From contig JACJWY010000005.1 of NCBI GenBank assembly GCA_020636955.1, forward strand, positions 62,001 through 126,000: 64,000 bases of DNA, written 5' to 3'. Below the pieces are notes generated by a model. It searched no databases. It was given only the letters and a program-made list of their open reading frames with translations, and was not told where the DNA came from. Each line of letters begins with the position of its first letter. Positions within the stretch are counted from its first letter, which is position 1. The position numbers and the translations under genes were made by a program. Shown here piece by piece: positions 15,109 through 24,253 of the stretch. The stretch comes from Thermoleophilales bacterium (lineage in GTDB: Bacteria; Actinomycetota; Thermoleophilia; Solirubrobacterales; 70-9).

Positions 15109-16113
15109 ATGAGTGCCAGTCCCGACTCCCATTTCAGGCTCGCTGCCTCTCAGGTTCTGGAGGAAAGGGCGACGCAGATCACGGTTCTCTCCAAGGGAGT
15201 CCTCGACGTCACCAACCCTTCGGCGGCCGACGATCTCTGGCTCGCTTCGCGCAGGCTCCGGGCGGCGCTCGAGGTGTTCCGTCCCTGCCTGGGCCGTTCC
15301 GAGTACCGGGAGGGAAAGGCCGAGGCGCGCCGGATCTCCAAGGCGGTGGGCGAGCGCCGGGATATCGACGTTGCGGTTGCCGCATACGAATCGGTTCGCG
15401 GGGAGACGGCGCCGGAAGGGGCCGAGGGTCTGGATCGGGTGATTTCGACGCTGCGCCAGGACCAGGCGAAAGCCAACCGTGCGCTCGGCCAGGTCGTCCA
15501 CGGGCGCCGGCTCCAGGCCTTCCGGGTCAGAATCGAGGAGATCGCCGATTCGACCGTGGAGACAGATGCTGCCGGAAGGGCCGAGGAGTACCGGCCGCTG
15601 GCGGTCCTTCCGGGGGAGGTGACATCGCTCGTCGCCAAGCGGCTGGCCAGGCTCCGGGAGGGGGCCCCCGAGAGTCTCGAGCCGGACGGGATCGAGGCCC
15701 AGCAGCGGATGAGGGTTTCCGCCGAAAGGTTGCGCTACTCCCTCGAGCTGACCGGCGACGCCCTCGGGACCCAGGCTCATACCGCGCGACGGGCGGCCCG
15801 TGGCCTGCAGGAGATCCTCGGGCAGATGAGGGATAGCGATGTTTCGATGCCGCCTGCCCGCCGGATGATTGGTGAGCTGGAGGCCGAGGACGTTTCGGTG
15901 ATCTCCGATCGGGCCCGCGGAAGCCGTGACCTCGATCCCGTGCTGGTCCAGGCCGCTCCGAACCGGAACGCCTACCGGGGACTCGAACTGGCGGTGGTCC
16001 ATCTGGCCGCCCGCCGGGAGATGCTGTTCGAACGCTTCAAACGCCTCTGGCTCGAGCAATCCCGCCAGGGCGTCTGGGTCGCCCTTGAAACCTCTCTGAA
16101 AGTAGAATCCTGA
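15109..16113 (+). CDS. CHAD-domain protein, probably polyphosphate-binding
   Basis: The 334-residue protein (ATG 15109) is almost entirely one CHAD domain: two four-helix units rich in Arg, Lys and His. Typical segments are LWLASRRLRAALEVFRP, GERRDIDV, MRVSAERLRYSLEL, and GLQEILGQMRDSDV. CHAD domains bind polyphosphate through basic residues lining a central groove. Lying between ppx and ppk1 with gaps of 28 and 2 bp, it is almost certainly part of the polyphosphate machinery. A granule-binding or length-control role is inference. No catalytic CYTH domain is attached. Confidence 0.88.
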   Translation: MSASPDSHFRLAASQVLEERATQITVLSKGVLDVTNPSAADDLWLASRRLRAALEVFRPCLGRSEYREGKAEARRISKAVGERRDIDVAVAAYESVRGETAPEGAEGLDRVISTLRQDQAKANRALGQVVHGRRLQAFRVRIEEIADSTVETDAAGRAEEYRPLAVLPGEVTSLVAKRLARLREGAPESLEPDGIEAQQRMRVSAERLRYSLELTGDALGTQAHTARRAARGLQEILGQMRDSDVSMPPARRMIGELEAEDVSVISDRARGSRDLDPVLVQAAPNRNAYRGLELAVVHLAARREMLFERFKRLWLEQSRQGVWVALETSLKVES

Positions 16114-16115
16114 CC

Positions 16116-18209
16116 TTGGAAACTCAACCCGATCCGTCCGAATTCTTCAACCGCGAACTCTCCTGGCTGGACTTCAACCAGCGAGTGCTGGAGCTGGCCG
16201 AAGACGAGTCGGCCCCGCTCCTCGAGAGGGTCAAATTCTGCGCGATCTACTCCTCCAACCTTGACGAATTCTTCATGGTCCGGGTTGCCGGACTCTGGGA
16301 CCAGGTGGATGCCGGTATCGACGCCCGGGGGCCGGACGGGCTTTCTCCGTCCGAGCAGATCCAGGCGATCCGCAGCCGCTCCCTGGAGCTTGACCGGCGC
16401 CTCTCCCGCACCTTCGAGGAGAAGCTGAAGCCGGAACTGGCCGAGAACGGGATCAAGATCGCCACGCTCGCCGACCTCAACGGAACCGAACGAGTTGAGC
16501 TGGATCGCATTTTCGATCAGCAGGTGTTTGCCACGCTCACTCCGCTCGTGATCGGTCTGGGCAGACCTTTTCCCTACATCTCGAATCTGTCACTCAGCAT
16601 CGGTGTGCTGCTCCGGGACAGCGAGACTTCGACCCGGGTCCTCGCCCGCATCAAGGTCCCGAAGGAGCTGCTCGGCCGCTACATCGAGCTTGGCGGGGAC
16701 GAGGGGGAGCGGGTGCTGGTGCCGCTGGAGGAAGTGATCGCCGCCAACCTCGATCAGCTATTCCCGGGTGTCGAAGTACTGGATTACAGCTACTTCCGGG
16801 TGACCCGGGACGCTGACTTCACGGTTTCCGATGAGGCTGACGATCTGCTCGAAGCGGTCCAGGAAGAAGTCCGCCGACGGCGATTCGGGGAGGTGGTCCG
16901 GCTCGAGGTCGCGGAAGGTATGAACCCGGAACTCAAGGACCTCCTGGTCGAGCTCTTGCGGTTGCAGAAGAACGAGGTTTTCGAGGTCGGCGGATTGCTC
17001 GACCTGACCGACCTCTGGGATGTCGTCAAGTTGCCGGGTCACGCGGAACTTCGTGACAAGCCCTGGAACCCGGTCACCCAGCCGCGTCTCCAGACCGAGG
17101 ATGAGGATCCCGCCGACATCTTCGGGGCGATTCGCCAGCGTGACATTCTGGTTCATCATCCCTACGACTCGTTCAGCAGCTCGGTGGAGCGGTTCATCGC
17201 CCAGGCGGTGAACGATCCCGATGTGCTGGCAATCAAACAGACCGTTTACCGGACCAGCGACGATTCGCCCCTGGTCTCTGCCCTGATCAAGGCATCGGAA
17301 AGGGGCAAGCAGGTCGTCTGCATGCTGGAACTGAAGGCCAGATTCGACGAAGAGGCCAATATCGAGTGGGCCAAGCGGCTGGAAGAGGTCGGCGTGCACG
17401 TGGTCTACGGGATCCCCGGGCTCAAGACCCACATCAAGGCTCTGTTGGTGGTGCGGCGCGAAGGGGATCAGGTCCGCAACTACGTCCATATCGGCACCGG
17501 GAACTACCACTCGACGACGGCCCGGCTCTACACGGACCTTGGCCTGTTCACCGCCGACCCGGAGATCGGCGCCGACGTTGCCGAGATGTTCAATCTGCTG
17601 ACCGGCTATTCCCGTCCGGCCGACTACCGCCGGGTGCTGGTCTCACCGCATTCGATGCGCTCGTCGATTCTGGCCGAAATCGAAGCGACCATCGCTGCCC
17701 ACAAGGCGGGCCGCGAGGCCAGCATCCAGTTCAAGATGAACTCGCTGGTCGACCGCACCTGCATCGAGGCTCTCTACAAGGCCTCGCAGGCAGGGGTTGA
17801 AGTGGAGATCAACGTGCGGGGCATCTGTTGCCTGAGGCCAGGGGTGCCTGGCCTCTCGGAAAACATCAGGGTGGTCTCGATCGTCGGTCGCTTCCTCGAG
17901 CATTCCCGGGTTTACGCCTTCAGGCGCGGCGAGGACTGGAGCATCTTCATCGGCTCGGCCGACCTGATGCCACGCAACCTCGACAGCCGGGTTGAACTCG
18001 TCACCCCGGTGCAGGACGAGATCGCCCGCGACCAGATCCTCGACGTCATGGAGCGTTGCTTCGCGGACAACACCAACTCATGGGTCCTGGACAGCTCCGG
18101 CAACTGGTCGCGGCTCAGCCCGGAAGGCGGCGAGCGGCGTAACGCCCAGGAAGAGCTGATGGAACGGCATCACACTCTCGCCGCGACAGCGATCCCCCTG
18201 GGGAACTGA
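16116..18209 (+). CDS. ppk1: Polyphosphate kinase 1
   Basis: This 697-residue protein (TTG start, 2 bp after the CHAD stop) is full length for PPK1. The N-terminal domain shows ELSWLDFNQRVLE and FCAIYSSNLDEFFMVRV. The catalytic half has VYRTSDDSPLVSALI, LKARFDEEANI, GLKTHIKALLV with His439 (the phospho-accepting His position), YVHIGTGNYHS, and FLEHSRVYAF with His596. It makes polyphosphate from ATP reversibly. Position after ppx and CHAD ties synthesis and breakdown of polyphosphate to the phosphate uptake genes. No clear ribosome binding site precedes the TTG. Confidence 0.96.
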   Translation: METQPDPSEFFNRELSWLDFNQRVLELAEDESAPLLERVKFCAIYSSNLDEFFMVRVAGLWDQVDAGIDARGPDGLSPSEQIQAIRSRSLELDRRLSRTFEEKLKPELAENGIKIATLADLNGTERVELDRIFDQQVFATLTPLVIGLGRPFPYISNLSLSIGVLLRDSETSTRVLARIKVPKELLGRYIELGGDEGERVLVPLEEVIAANLDQLFPGVEVLDYSYFRVTRDADFTVSDEADDLLEAVQEEVRRRRFGEVVRLEVAEGMNPELKDLLVELLRLQKNEVFEVGGLLDLTDLWDVVKLPGHAELRDKPWNPVTQPRLQTEDEDPADIFGAIRQRDILVHHPYDSFSSSVERFIAQAVNDPDVLAIKQTVYRTSDDSPLVSALIKASERGKQVVCMLELKARFDEEANIEWAKRLEEVGVHVVYGIPGLKTHIKALLVVRREGDQVRNYVHIGTGNYHSTTARLYTDLGLFTADPEIGADVAEMFNLLTGYSRPADYRRVLVSPHSMRSSILAEIEATIAAHKAGREASIQFKMNSLVDRTCIEALYKASQAGVEVEINVRGICCLRPGVPGLSENIRVVSIVGRFLEHSRVYAFRRGEDWSIFIGSADLMPRNLDSRVELVTPVQDEIARDQILDVMERCFADNTNSWVLDSSGNWSRLSPEGGERRNAQEELMERHHTLAATAIPLGN

Positions 18210-18264
18210 TGAAAAGACGATGTAAAGGCAATGTGTATTTCGCTGCTAGTCTGGCGACCGACTG

Positions 18265-18882
18265 ATGCGCTTTTCGCTTCTGCCACGGGACAGGACCTTT
18301 TTCGACCTCTTCAATGAGGCCGGACAGAACACCCTGCGTGCGGCAGAGAAACTGAACGAGATGATGGCCATATGGCCCGATGACAACGGCCTCGGCCGCG
18401 AGATCCTGATCATCGAGCAGGAAGGCGACCGGATCACCCACGACATCATCAACCGGCTCAATTCGACCTTCGTCACGCCGATCGACCGCGAGGACATTTA
18501 CGGCCTCGCGACCAAGCTCGATGACGTCGTCGACTACATCGAAGAGGCCGCCGATTTCCTGGCGCTCTACCAGATCGAAGCACCGATGGACCAGGCCCAG
18601 GATCTGACCAGGATTCTGGTCGACTGCTGCAATCAGCTTTCGCTCGGCCTGGAGAATCTCCCCTCGTTCAGGGACCTCGACAAGTACTGGATCGAGATTC
18701 ACCGTCTCGAGAATGATGGTGACCGCGTTTCCCGGGATGCGGTCGCGTCACTGTTCTCGAACGGAATCGATCCCATGGTTGTGATTCGCTGGAAGGACAT
18801 TTTCGCCGTCCTCGAGAAAGCGATTGACGCAACCGAGACATCGGCTCATATCCTCGAAGGCATCGTGATCAAGAACTCCTGA
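18265..18882 (+). CDS. DUF47 (PhoU-like) Pit accessory protein
   Basis: This 205-residue all-helical protein matches DUF47/YkaA proteins: FFDLFNEAGQNTLRAAE at the start, IIEQEGDRITHDI, the TPIDREDIYGLATKLDDVVDYIEE stretch including the D-D-x-x-D-x-x-E metal motif, and the paired late motif RLENDGDRVSRDA. Such proteins are encoded next to Pit transporters and are thought to gate them as PhoU gates Pst. The pit gene begins 4 bp after its stop. Confidence 0.9.
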   Translation: MRFSLLPRDRTFFDLFNEAGQNTLRAAEKLNEMMAIWPDDNGLGREILIIEQEGDRITHDIINRLNSTFVTPIDREDIYGLATKLDDVVDYIEEAADFLALYQIEAPMDQAQDLTRILVDCCNQLSLGLENLPSFRDLDKYWIEIHRLENDGDRVSRDAVASLFSNGIDPMVVIRWKDIFAVLEKAIDATETSAHILEGIVIKNS

Positions 18883-18886
18883 TCCC

Positions 18887-20008
18887 GTGGACCTCCACCT
18901 GATCCTCGTCATTGTCGTAGTTTCGGCTCTGGCCTTCGATTTCACCAACGGATTTCACGACACTGCCAATGTGGTGGCAACCTCGATCTCGACCGGGGCC
19001 GCATCCCCCAAGGCAGCGATCGCCTTTGCCGCGATTCTCAACTTCGTTGGCGCCTTCATCTCGATCGAGGTCGCGGCGACGATCGCCTCGGATGTGGTCG
19101 ATCAGAGTGCGATCTCCGGGCCCGGCTCGCTGAACGTGGTGTTTGCGGGCCTGGTCGGAGCGATCGCCTGGAATCTGATCACCTGGTATTTCGGGCTGCC
19201 CTCTTCCAGTTCCCACGCCCTGATCGGTGGCATCGTGGGGGCTGCCCTGGCCGATTCCGGAACCCAGGCGATCGAGACCGCTGGCCTGATCGGCAAGGTG
19301 CTGGTTCCCGCAATCGTCGCACCGATTCTCGCCTTCATCGTGGCTGCGCTCGCGATCGGCCTGATCTACCGCATGGTTGCCCGCCTGCGACCGGGACCAG
19401 TGACCCGGGGGTACCGGCTCGGACAGATTGCCTCGGGAGGGCTCCTGGCCCTGGCCCACGGAACCAATGACGCCCAGAAGACGATGGGCGTAATCACGCT
19501 GGCGCTGATCGCCGACGGGGTCTTGCCGGCCGGATCCGACCCGCCGCTCTGGGTGATCGTCACCTCCGCCACCGCGATCGCCCTGGGCACCTACAGCGGT
19601 GGCTGGCGGATCATCAAGACGACCGGCATGCGGATCATCAAGATGGATGCGGCCCAGGGGTTCTCCTCCCAGGGGGCCGGTGCCGCCGTGATCATGGCTT
19701 CATCACATTTCGGTTTTCCCCTTTCGACCACACATGTGATCAACGGCGGCGTGATGGGTTCGGGGGTGGCGAAGCGAATTTCAGCCGTGCGCTGGGGGGT
19801 TGCCGGAAACATCGTCACTGCGTGGTTACTCACCCTGCCAGCGGCGGCTCTGATCGGGGCGGCCGCCTTCGGGGTGACCGAAGTGTTTGGTGACGGGGCC
19901 ATAGGCCCGGTGATAATCAGTGCGATCGCGGTGGTGCTGATCGTCATCGCCTTCGTGCGGCGTTCGCGACAGACCGAGGTGATCGATGTTCAGGCGGAAG
20001 GCGTCTGA
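18887..20008 (+). CDS. pit: Pit-family inorganic phosphate transporter
   Basis: The 373-residue protein (GTG start) has about ten membrane segments and both copies of the PiT signature: DFTNGFHDTANVVAT near the N-terminus and AHGTNDAQKTMGVI in the second half, plus LPSSSSHALIGG and PLSTTHVINGG. It imports metal-phosphate with a proton gradient and has lower affinity than PstSCAB. Together with the DUF47 gene it forms the second phosphate import system of this island. Confidence 0.95.
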   Translation: MDLHLILVIVVVSALAFDFTNGFHDTANVVATSISTGAASPKAAIAFAAILNFVGAFISIEVAATIASDVVDQSAISGPGSLNVVFAGLVGAIAWNLITWYFGLPSSSSHALIGGIVGAALADSGTQAIETAGLIGKVLVPAIVAPILAFIVAALAIGLIYRMVARLRPGPVTRGYRLGQIASGGLLALAHGTNDAQKTMGVITLALIADGVLPAGSDPPLWVIVTSATAIALGTYSGGWRIIKTTGMRIIKMDAAQGFSSQGAGAAVIMASSHFGFPLSTTHVINGGVMGSGVAKRISAVRWGVAGNIVTAWLLTLPAAALIGAAAFGVTEVFGDGAIGPVIISAIAVVLIVIAFVRRSRQTEVIDVQAEGV

Positions 20009-20010
20009 AA

Positions 20011-20256
20011 ATGGATCTGATTGCCTCGGTAGTCAACTGGAAGGAACTGGGCGACACGGTGCTTTACGCCTTCGCCGGCGCGATGGCGGTCTCGCTGTCG
20101 GCTTCTTTGGGGATCTGGGGCGGGACCCGTTACGTCGATCTGAGTCAGGAAGGCCGCGGCGTGATTGGCGGTTTCGCCTTGCTGGTCGGTGTGATCGGCC
20201 TCCTCGCCAACATCGCGATCATCGCTCTTGGCATCTTTCTAATGGTCTCGAAGTAG
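20011..20256 (+). CDS. Small two-segment membrane protein in the pit cluster
   Basis: This 81-residue protein begins with ATG 20011, 2 bp after the pit stop. It has two membrane helices, ALYAFAGAMAVSLSASLGIWG-like and IGGFALLVGVIGLLANIAIIALGIFLMV, and a short central loop. No family was recognised. Tight spacing with pit suggests co-expression; it might be an accessory subunit of the transporter or unrelated. Real coding is supported by a hydrophobic pattern and operon spacing. Confidence 0.6.
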   Translation: MDLIASVVNWKELGDTVLYAFAGAMAVSLSASLGIWGGTRYVDLSQEGRGVIGGFALLVGVIGLLANIAIIALGIFLMVSK

Positions 20257-20265
20257 GGTTCTTCC

Positions 20266-20616
20266 GTGGCTCTGGCCCGGAACATCCTGATCATCGCCCT
20301 GCTTGCGGCGGGGGTTGCATTCCTCCCGAACGGCGGAAACGTGGCCGACGCGGTCCTGGTCACCATGACCATGGCTTTCCTTGCCGGTCTCGCCTGGACG
20401 GTCTACCGGCTGACCTATGAGTTCCGCCACGGCCTGGTTTCCCTGGCCGACTCACGCCGGGTGATCCTCTATTCCTGTTTCGGCCTGGTGGTTTTGCTGA
20501 TCGCCGGGACGGACCGGATGTTCTCCACCGGGCTCGGAACGATGGCCTGGCTTCTGCTCCTCGCTTCGGCCCTGGTCGGCATATGGCTGGTCGTGTCCGA
20601 GGCCAGGGACTATTAG
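20266..20616 (+). CDS. Small membrane protein of four predicted segments
   Basis: The 116-residue protein starts at GTG 20266 and shows four hydrophobic segments: NILIIALLAAGVAFLP, VLVTMTMAFLAGLAWTV, VILYSCFGLVVLLIAG, and MAWLLLLASALVGIWLV. Conserved-looking polar positions are YRLTYEF between segments two and three. No family was recognised. It is the last gene of the phosphate cluster, 9 bp after the previous gene and 3 bp before the EEP gene, so it is probably in the same transcript as both. Confidence 0.6.
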   Translation: MALARNILIIALLAAGVAFLPNGGNVADAVLVTMTMAFLAGLAWTVYRLTYEFRHGLVSLADSRRVILYSCFGLVVLLIAGTDRMFSTGLGTMAWLLLLASALVGIWLVVSEARDY

Positions 20617-20619
20617 CCG

Positions 20620-21471
20620 TTGAATTTCCGGGTACTGAGCTGGAATCTCTTTCACGGTCGGGATTTTCCGCCGGCCGAGGGTGGCGAGGAAACCGGTGTG
20701 CCGTCCGGCGCAGTTGCCTGGCGACTCTTGGGCAGGCCGGTGGAGGGAAAGAAGCACATCCGCCTGAATCGTGATCTCTTTCGTGAATTCGGTGCTTTTC
20801 TCGCGGCCGCCCGGTGGGATATCGCCTTGCTGCAGGAAGTGCCGCCCCGCTGGGCGCATCGGCTTTCGGAAGCGACGGGCGCCGAGGCCCGCTCGGCGCT
20901 GACCTCTCGCAACTGGATGCGGCCCGTGATGTCGCCAGTCGCCCGCCTTCGTCCTCATCTGGCCGGAAGCTGGGAGGGCGGCTGCAACCTGATCCTGGTG
21001 CGCGGCGCAACCCCGGGGCTTGAAGGCTCGCGTCCGGGCTCCGGGATAGTCGATTTCCGCCGCTCGACCCTGACCTGGCTGCCGGAGCGGCGGGTGATGT
21101 CGATGGTGGAACTCCAATGCGGTCTCTGCGTGGCCAATCTTCACGCCAGCACCGGCGAGAGGGCGGACGGCGACGTGATGCGCTCGGCCCGGCTGGCCGG
21201 GGGCCGGGCGGGCGAGCGTCCGCTGATCCTCGGAGGTGACTTCAACGCGAGGCCCCGTTCGAGCGATGTCTTCAAGCGGCTCGAAGGTGAATTCGGACTT
21301 GCCGGCGCCACCGCGCCTGATTCCATCGACCATTTGCTCACGCGAGGGGTGGAGATACTCGAGGCACCCGAAGCCTGGCCACCCAACCGGCGCGATGTGC
21401 CCGACCCGGAAACCGGTCTGATGATCCGGCTTTCGGACCACGCACCGGTTCTGGCCCGGATTCGGATCTGA
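20620..21471 (+). CDS. Endonuclease/exonuclease/phosphatase (EEP) family hydrolase
   Basis: This 283-residue protein (TTG start) has the EEP fold landmarks: LSWNLFHGR at the N-terminus (Asn ligand), LLQEVPP (metal-binding Glu), VANLHAS, LGGDFNARP (Asp-x-Asn), and RLSDHAPVL (catalytic Asp-His). Family members cleave phosphodiester bonds in nucleic acids or phospholipids, or act as sugar phosphatases. No signal peptide is visible, so it should be cytoplasmic. Substrate cannot be determined. Confidence 0.85.
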   Translation: MNFRVLSWNLFHGRDFPPAEGGEETGVPSGAVAWRLLGRPVEGKKHIRLNRDLFREFGAFLAAARWDIALLQEVPPRWAHRLSEATGAEARSALTSRNWMRPVMSPVARLRPHLAGSWEGGCNLILVRGATPGLEGSRPGSGIVDFRRSTLTWLPERRVMSMVELQCGLCVANLHASTGERADGDVMRSARLAGGRAGERPLILGGDFNARPRSSDVFKRLEGEFGLAGATAPDSIDHLLTRGVEILEAPEAWPPNRRDVPDPETGLMIRLSDHAPVLARIRI

Positions 21472-21541
21472 AAGTCCGGGATGTTGCAATTTGTTGCTCT
21501 CGTAGAGCCACATGTGAGTTTTTTCCTGCCACGTTCCGGTC

Positions 21542-21901
21542 ATGGAAGCGGAACGGCAAATTGCAGTCAGGGGCGAGTTCGGTTCCCGTCGGGGATCGGT
21601 CTCCCTTGAGCTGATCGGCTCGCTGCCGATCGTCCTGCTCGCCGTATTGGTTTCAGCCCAGATCGTGATCGCCGGGGCGGCGCTCTGGTCGGCCGGCGTG
21701 GCCGCCCGGGCCGGGGCGAGGGCGGTGATGACGGGAAAACCTCCCCGAGCCGCCGCCGAGCATGCGCTCCCGGGAGCGTTGCGGGGAGGTCTGAAGGTCT
21801 CGCAGGAGGATGGCGTCAGGGTCGGAGTGAAGGTGCCCGGCCTCATCCCCGGGTTCCCGGACACCCACGTCTACGGTTCGAGTTCGCTGGGGGAAGGTTG
21901 A
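21542..21901 (+). CDS. TadE-like Flp pilus assembly protein
   Basis: The 119-residue protein starts at ATG 21542. It has the TadE layout: a short basic N-terminus, the RRGSVSLELIGSLPIVLLAVLVSAQ segment with a Glu inside the membrane helix five residues after the cleavage-like Gly-Ser, then a small extracytoplasmic domain. TadE and TadF are pseudopilins of tight-adherence (Flp) pili. The stop is 2 bp before the next gene. No tadA, tadB or tadC lies in the window. Confidence 0.7.
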   Translation: MEAERQIAVRGEFGSRRGSVSLELIGSLPIVLLAVLVSAQIVIAGAALWSAGVAARAGARAVMTGKPPRAAAEHALPGALRGGLKVSQEDGVRVGVKVPGLIPGFPDTHVYGSSSLGEG

Positions 21902-21903
21902 TC

Positions 21904-22257
21904 GTGACCGGACGCTCGGGCCAGACCAGGGTTGGAACGTCGGGCCAGGCCACGGTCGAAGCGGTCTGCGGAATCGCAGCCCTGATGCTGGCCGGTCTGC
22001 TCTGCTTCCAGCTGCTCGCCACGGGATACACGGCGACAATTGCTGACGGAGCCGCCGAGGCGGGAGCCATCGCCCTGATTCGTGGTGAAGCGGTCGAGCC
22101 GGCGGTGCTCGAGGCCTTGCCCGGCTGGGCCAGGAGCCGGGTTTCGGTTTCGACGGTCGGTTCCCGGGTCAAGGTCCGCCTGCGCCCGCCGGCGCTGTTT
22201 GCCTCCATGTCGGAGAAACTGGTGGTCTCCGCCGAAGCGGGAGGCAAACCCGGATGA
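21904..22257 (+). CDS. TadE/TadG-like pseudopilin
   Basis: The 117-residue protein starts at GTG 21904. Its N-terminus SGQATVEAVCGIAALMLAGLL has the T-V-E motif and membrane helix of TadE-type pseudopilins, followed by a small domain with a beta-rich end. It is a distant paralogue of the preceding protein. Its stop overlaps the next start (ATGA at 22254), so it is coupled to the large fusion gene. Confidence 0.65.
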   Translation: MTGRSGQTRVGTSGQATVEAVCGIAALMLAGLLCFQLLATGYTATIADGAAEAGAIALIRGEAVEPAVLEALPGWARSRVSVSTVGSRVKVRLRPPALFASMSEKLVVSAEAGGKPG

Positions 22258-24149
22258 GCGAGCACCTCCTGATCGGTTCGATCGGCAGCGAGCGCGGGGC
22301 AGACCGGGTCGCCGCGGCACAGCTTGCGGCGGTGGCCGGGGAAGGGGCCGGGGTAATTCTCGAGACCGGCCGGGAGCGGACCCGTGCGGCCAGCCTGCTG
22401 GCCCCTCGAGAGGCCAAGGATCTCGAAGCCGAACTCGCCGTCGAGCTGCCGCAACTGGAACCCAAAGCCAGGGGAAACGTCGTCTATCTCGCTACGGATG
22501 CGTCGGATGCTCTGGTTGAGGTGGTCACCCGGCTGCGGAGCCATCTGGAAGGACGGCCATCTGTGGTTGTCGCCGTCGCCTCGCGCTACCGGGAACTTCT
22601 CGAACTTGGCTGGGACCGGGTCCTGATCATTTCGGATGAACCTGGCATCGAGCGTGGATCCGATCCTGCGAATGACAGCGAAGAGCCAGACCGGGTCGCT
22701 CCCGGACCTCTGACCGAGGCCGTACTCGGGGAAGCGGCCGACTTTGCCGATCGGGTGGAACTGGCCGGGAAACCTGCCGGCAAAGGCAGGCCGGTCGGGA
22801 CCGGCCTTTTGCGTGGCCGGCTGCGCTCCTCCCGGGGGCAGGCAACCCCGTTGGTGCTCGGCGGCGTGCTTGCCCTGGTGCTGGCCACCGTCGCGGTGGT
22901 GGCCATTTCAGGTGCGGTGACCGGCAAGGCCCGGGCCCAGCGGACCGCCGACCTGTCAGCGATGTCGGCCATCAGGTCGATGAAGGACGATCTGCCACGG
23001 CTGCTGGCGCCGCCTCGCCTGCCGAACGGACTGCCCAACCCCGCCCATATGCCGAAGTCCGTCTACCTGAGCCGGGCCCGGCTCGCGGCGGTCCGGGCGG
23101 CGGTCACAAACGGAGCCTCTCCACTTGCAGTTTCGGTTCGCTTTCCCGACTCGTACTCATACGCCCCGGTGCGGGCGCGGGTCTCGATCGCAACCTCGGT
23201 CAGACCCGGGACGGGCGGTGGCTCGCACCGTGCCCCGCCGAACTGGGCCGAAGCGAGGATCGGCATTCCGGTCTCGATGGGGTCGGTGCCCTCCATGGCC
23301 AGCGGAGGCGGCTATTCCGGGCCCCTGGCCGAACGTCAGGGTCACGGAATGCGCCCCGACGTGGCAGCGGCCTTCGATGCCATGTCGACGGCAGCGGCCG
23401 CGACCGGAGTGAGCCTGACCATCAACTCCGCTTTCCGGTCGGACGCCGAGCAGGCGGCGCTCTTCGCTGCCAATCCCGACCCGACCTGGGTCGCACCGCC
23501 TGGCCAGTCACTCCATCGCTGTGCAACCGAGCTGGACCTGGGTGCCTCGGATAGCTACAGCTGGCTGGTCGCCAACGCCGGCCGGTTCGGTTTCGTCCAG
23601 AGGTACAGCTGGGAGGCCTGGCACTACGGGTTCGTCGCGGGTCCGGCGCCCTGCTCGGATGCCGGTAATTCGGTCGGCATGAACGGGGGAGACCGGTCCG
23701 CAGCGTTGTCGCAGTCGATGCCGTCGGTGACCCCCTCATGGGTCAAGCCGCTAATCCTCAGGGCGGCCATGAAATGGAACGTTTCAGCGGCGCTGCTCGC
23801 CGCCCAGCTCTTCGCCGAGTCAAGTTTCGACCCCGATGCCGGCAATGGAATCGCCTTCGGAATCGCCGCCTTCACCCCGGCTGCCGCGGCCGAGTACGGG
23901 CTGGAGGATCCCTTTGACCCGGCGGCGGCGATCATGGCCCAGGCCCACCTGATGAGTGATCTGCTGGAACAGTTCGGTTCCCCGGCCCTTGCTCTCGCTG
24001 CCTACAACGCCGGTCCGGGAGCGGTCGGATCCTGCAACTGCATCCCTTCCTATCCCGAAACCCAGGCCTACGTTGCAAAGATCCTCGGCATGCTCGGCGG
24101 CATGGGGGCGATAAGCCCGGTCGGCATGTCAATCGAACTAGTGAAGTGA
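22254..24149 (+). CDS. TadG-like membrane anchor fused to VanY-type peptidase and SLT transglycosylase
   Basis: A 631-residue protein with unusual architecture. Residues 1-190 form a cytoplasmic alpha/beta region that I could not assign. Residues 194-222 (SSRGQATPLVLGG, then a membrane helix) look like a TadE/TadG N-terminus. Residues about 355-465 are an M15B/VanY D-Ala-D-Ala peptidase: NSAFRSDAEQ, SLHRCATELDLG with zinc ligands H421 and D428, and WEAWHYG with E454 and H457. Residues about 495-610 are a lytic transglycosylase (SLT): LFAESSFDP with catalytic E522, GIAAFTP and AAYNAGPGAV. The protein could cut both peptide and glycan parts of the wall, perhaps opening a path for an Flp pilus. 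Coupled to two TadE-like genes. Function is inferred from domains only. Confidence 0.8.
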   Translation: MSEHLLIGSIGSERGADRVAAAQLAAVAGEGAGVILETGRERTRAASLLAPREAKDLEAELAVELPQLEPKARGNVVYLATDASDALVEVVTRLRSHLEGRPSVVVAVASRYRELLELGWDRVLIISDEPGIERGSDPANDSEEPDRVAPGPLTEAVLGEAADFADRVELAGKPAGKGRPVGTGLLRGRLRSSRGQATPLVLGGVLALVLATVAVVAISGAVTGKARAQRTADLSAMSAIRSMKDDLPRLLAPPRLPNGLPNPAHMPKSVYLSRARLAAVRAAVTNGASPLAVSVRFPDSYSYAPVRARVSIATSVRPGTGGGSHRAPPNWAEARIGIPVSMGSVPSMASGGGYSGPLAERQGHGMRPDVAAAFDAMSTAAAATGVSLTINSAFRSDAEQAALFAANPDPTWVAPPGQSLHRCATELDLGASDSYSWLVANAGRFGFVQRYSWEAWHYGFVAGPAPCSDAGNSVGMNGGDRSAALSQSMPSVTPSWVKPLILRAAMKWNVSAALLAAQLFAESSFDPDAGNGIAFGIAAFTPAAAAEYGLEDPFDPAAAIMAQAHLMSDLLEQFGSPALALAAYNAGPGAVGSCNCIPSYPETQAYVAKILGMLGGMGAISPVGMSIELVK

Positions 24150-24253
24150 CGGCCGGGCCTTTCCGCTCGGGCGATCGCCCGAAAGTGATCCGGAACCCCT
24201 GCCGGCATTTTCCCGGTCCCGGAGCCGGCATCAGATGCCGATAATGTTGCGGC

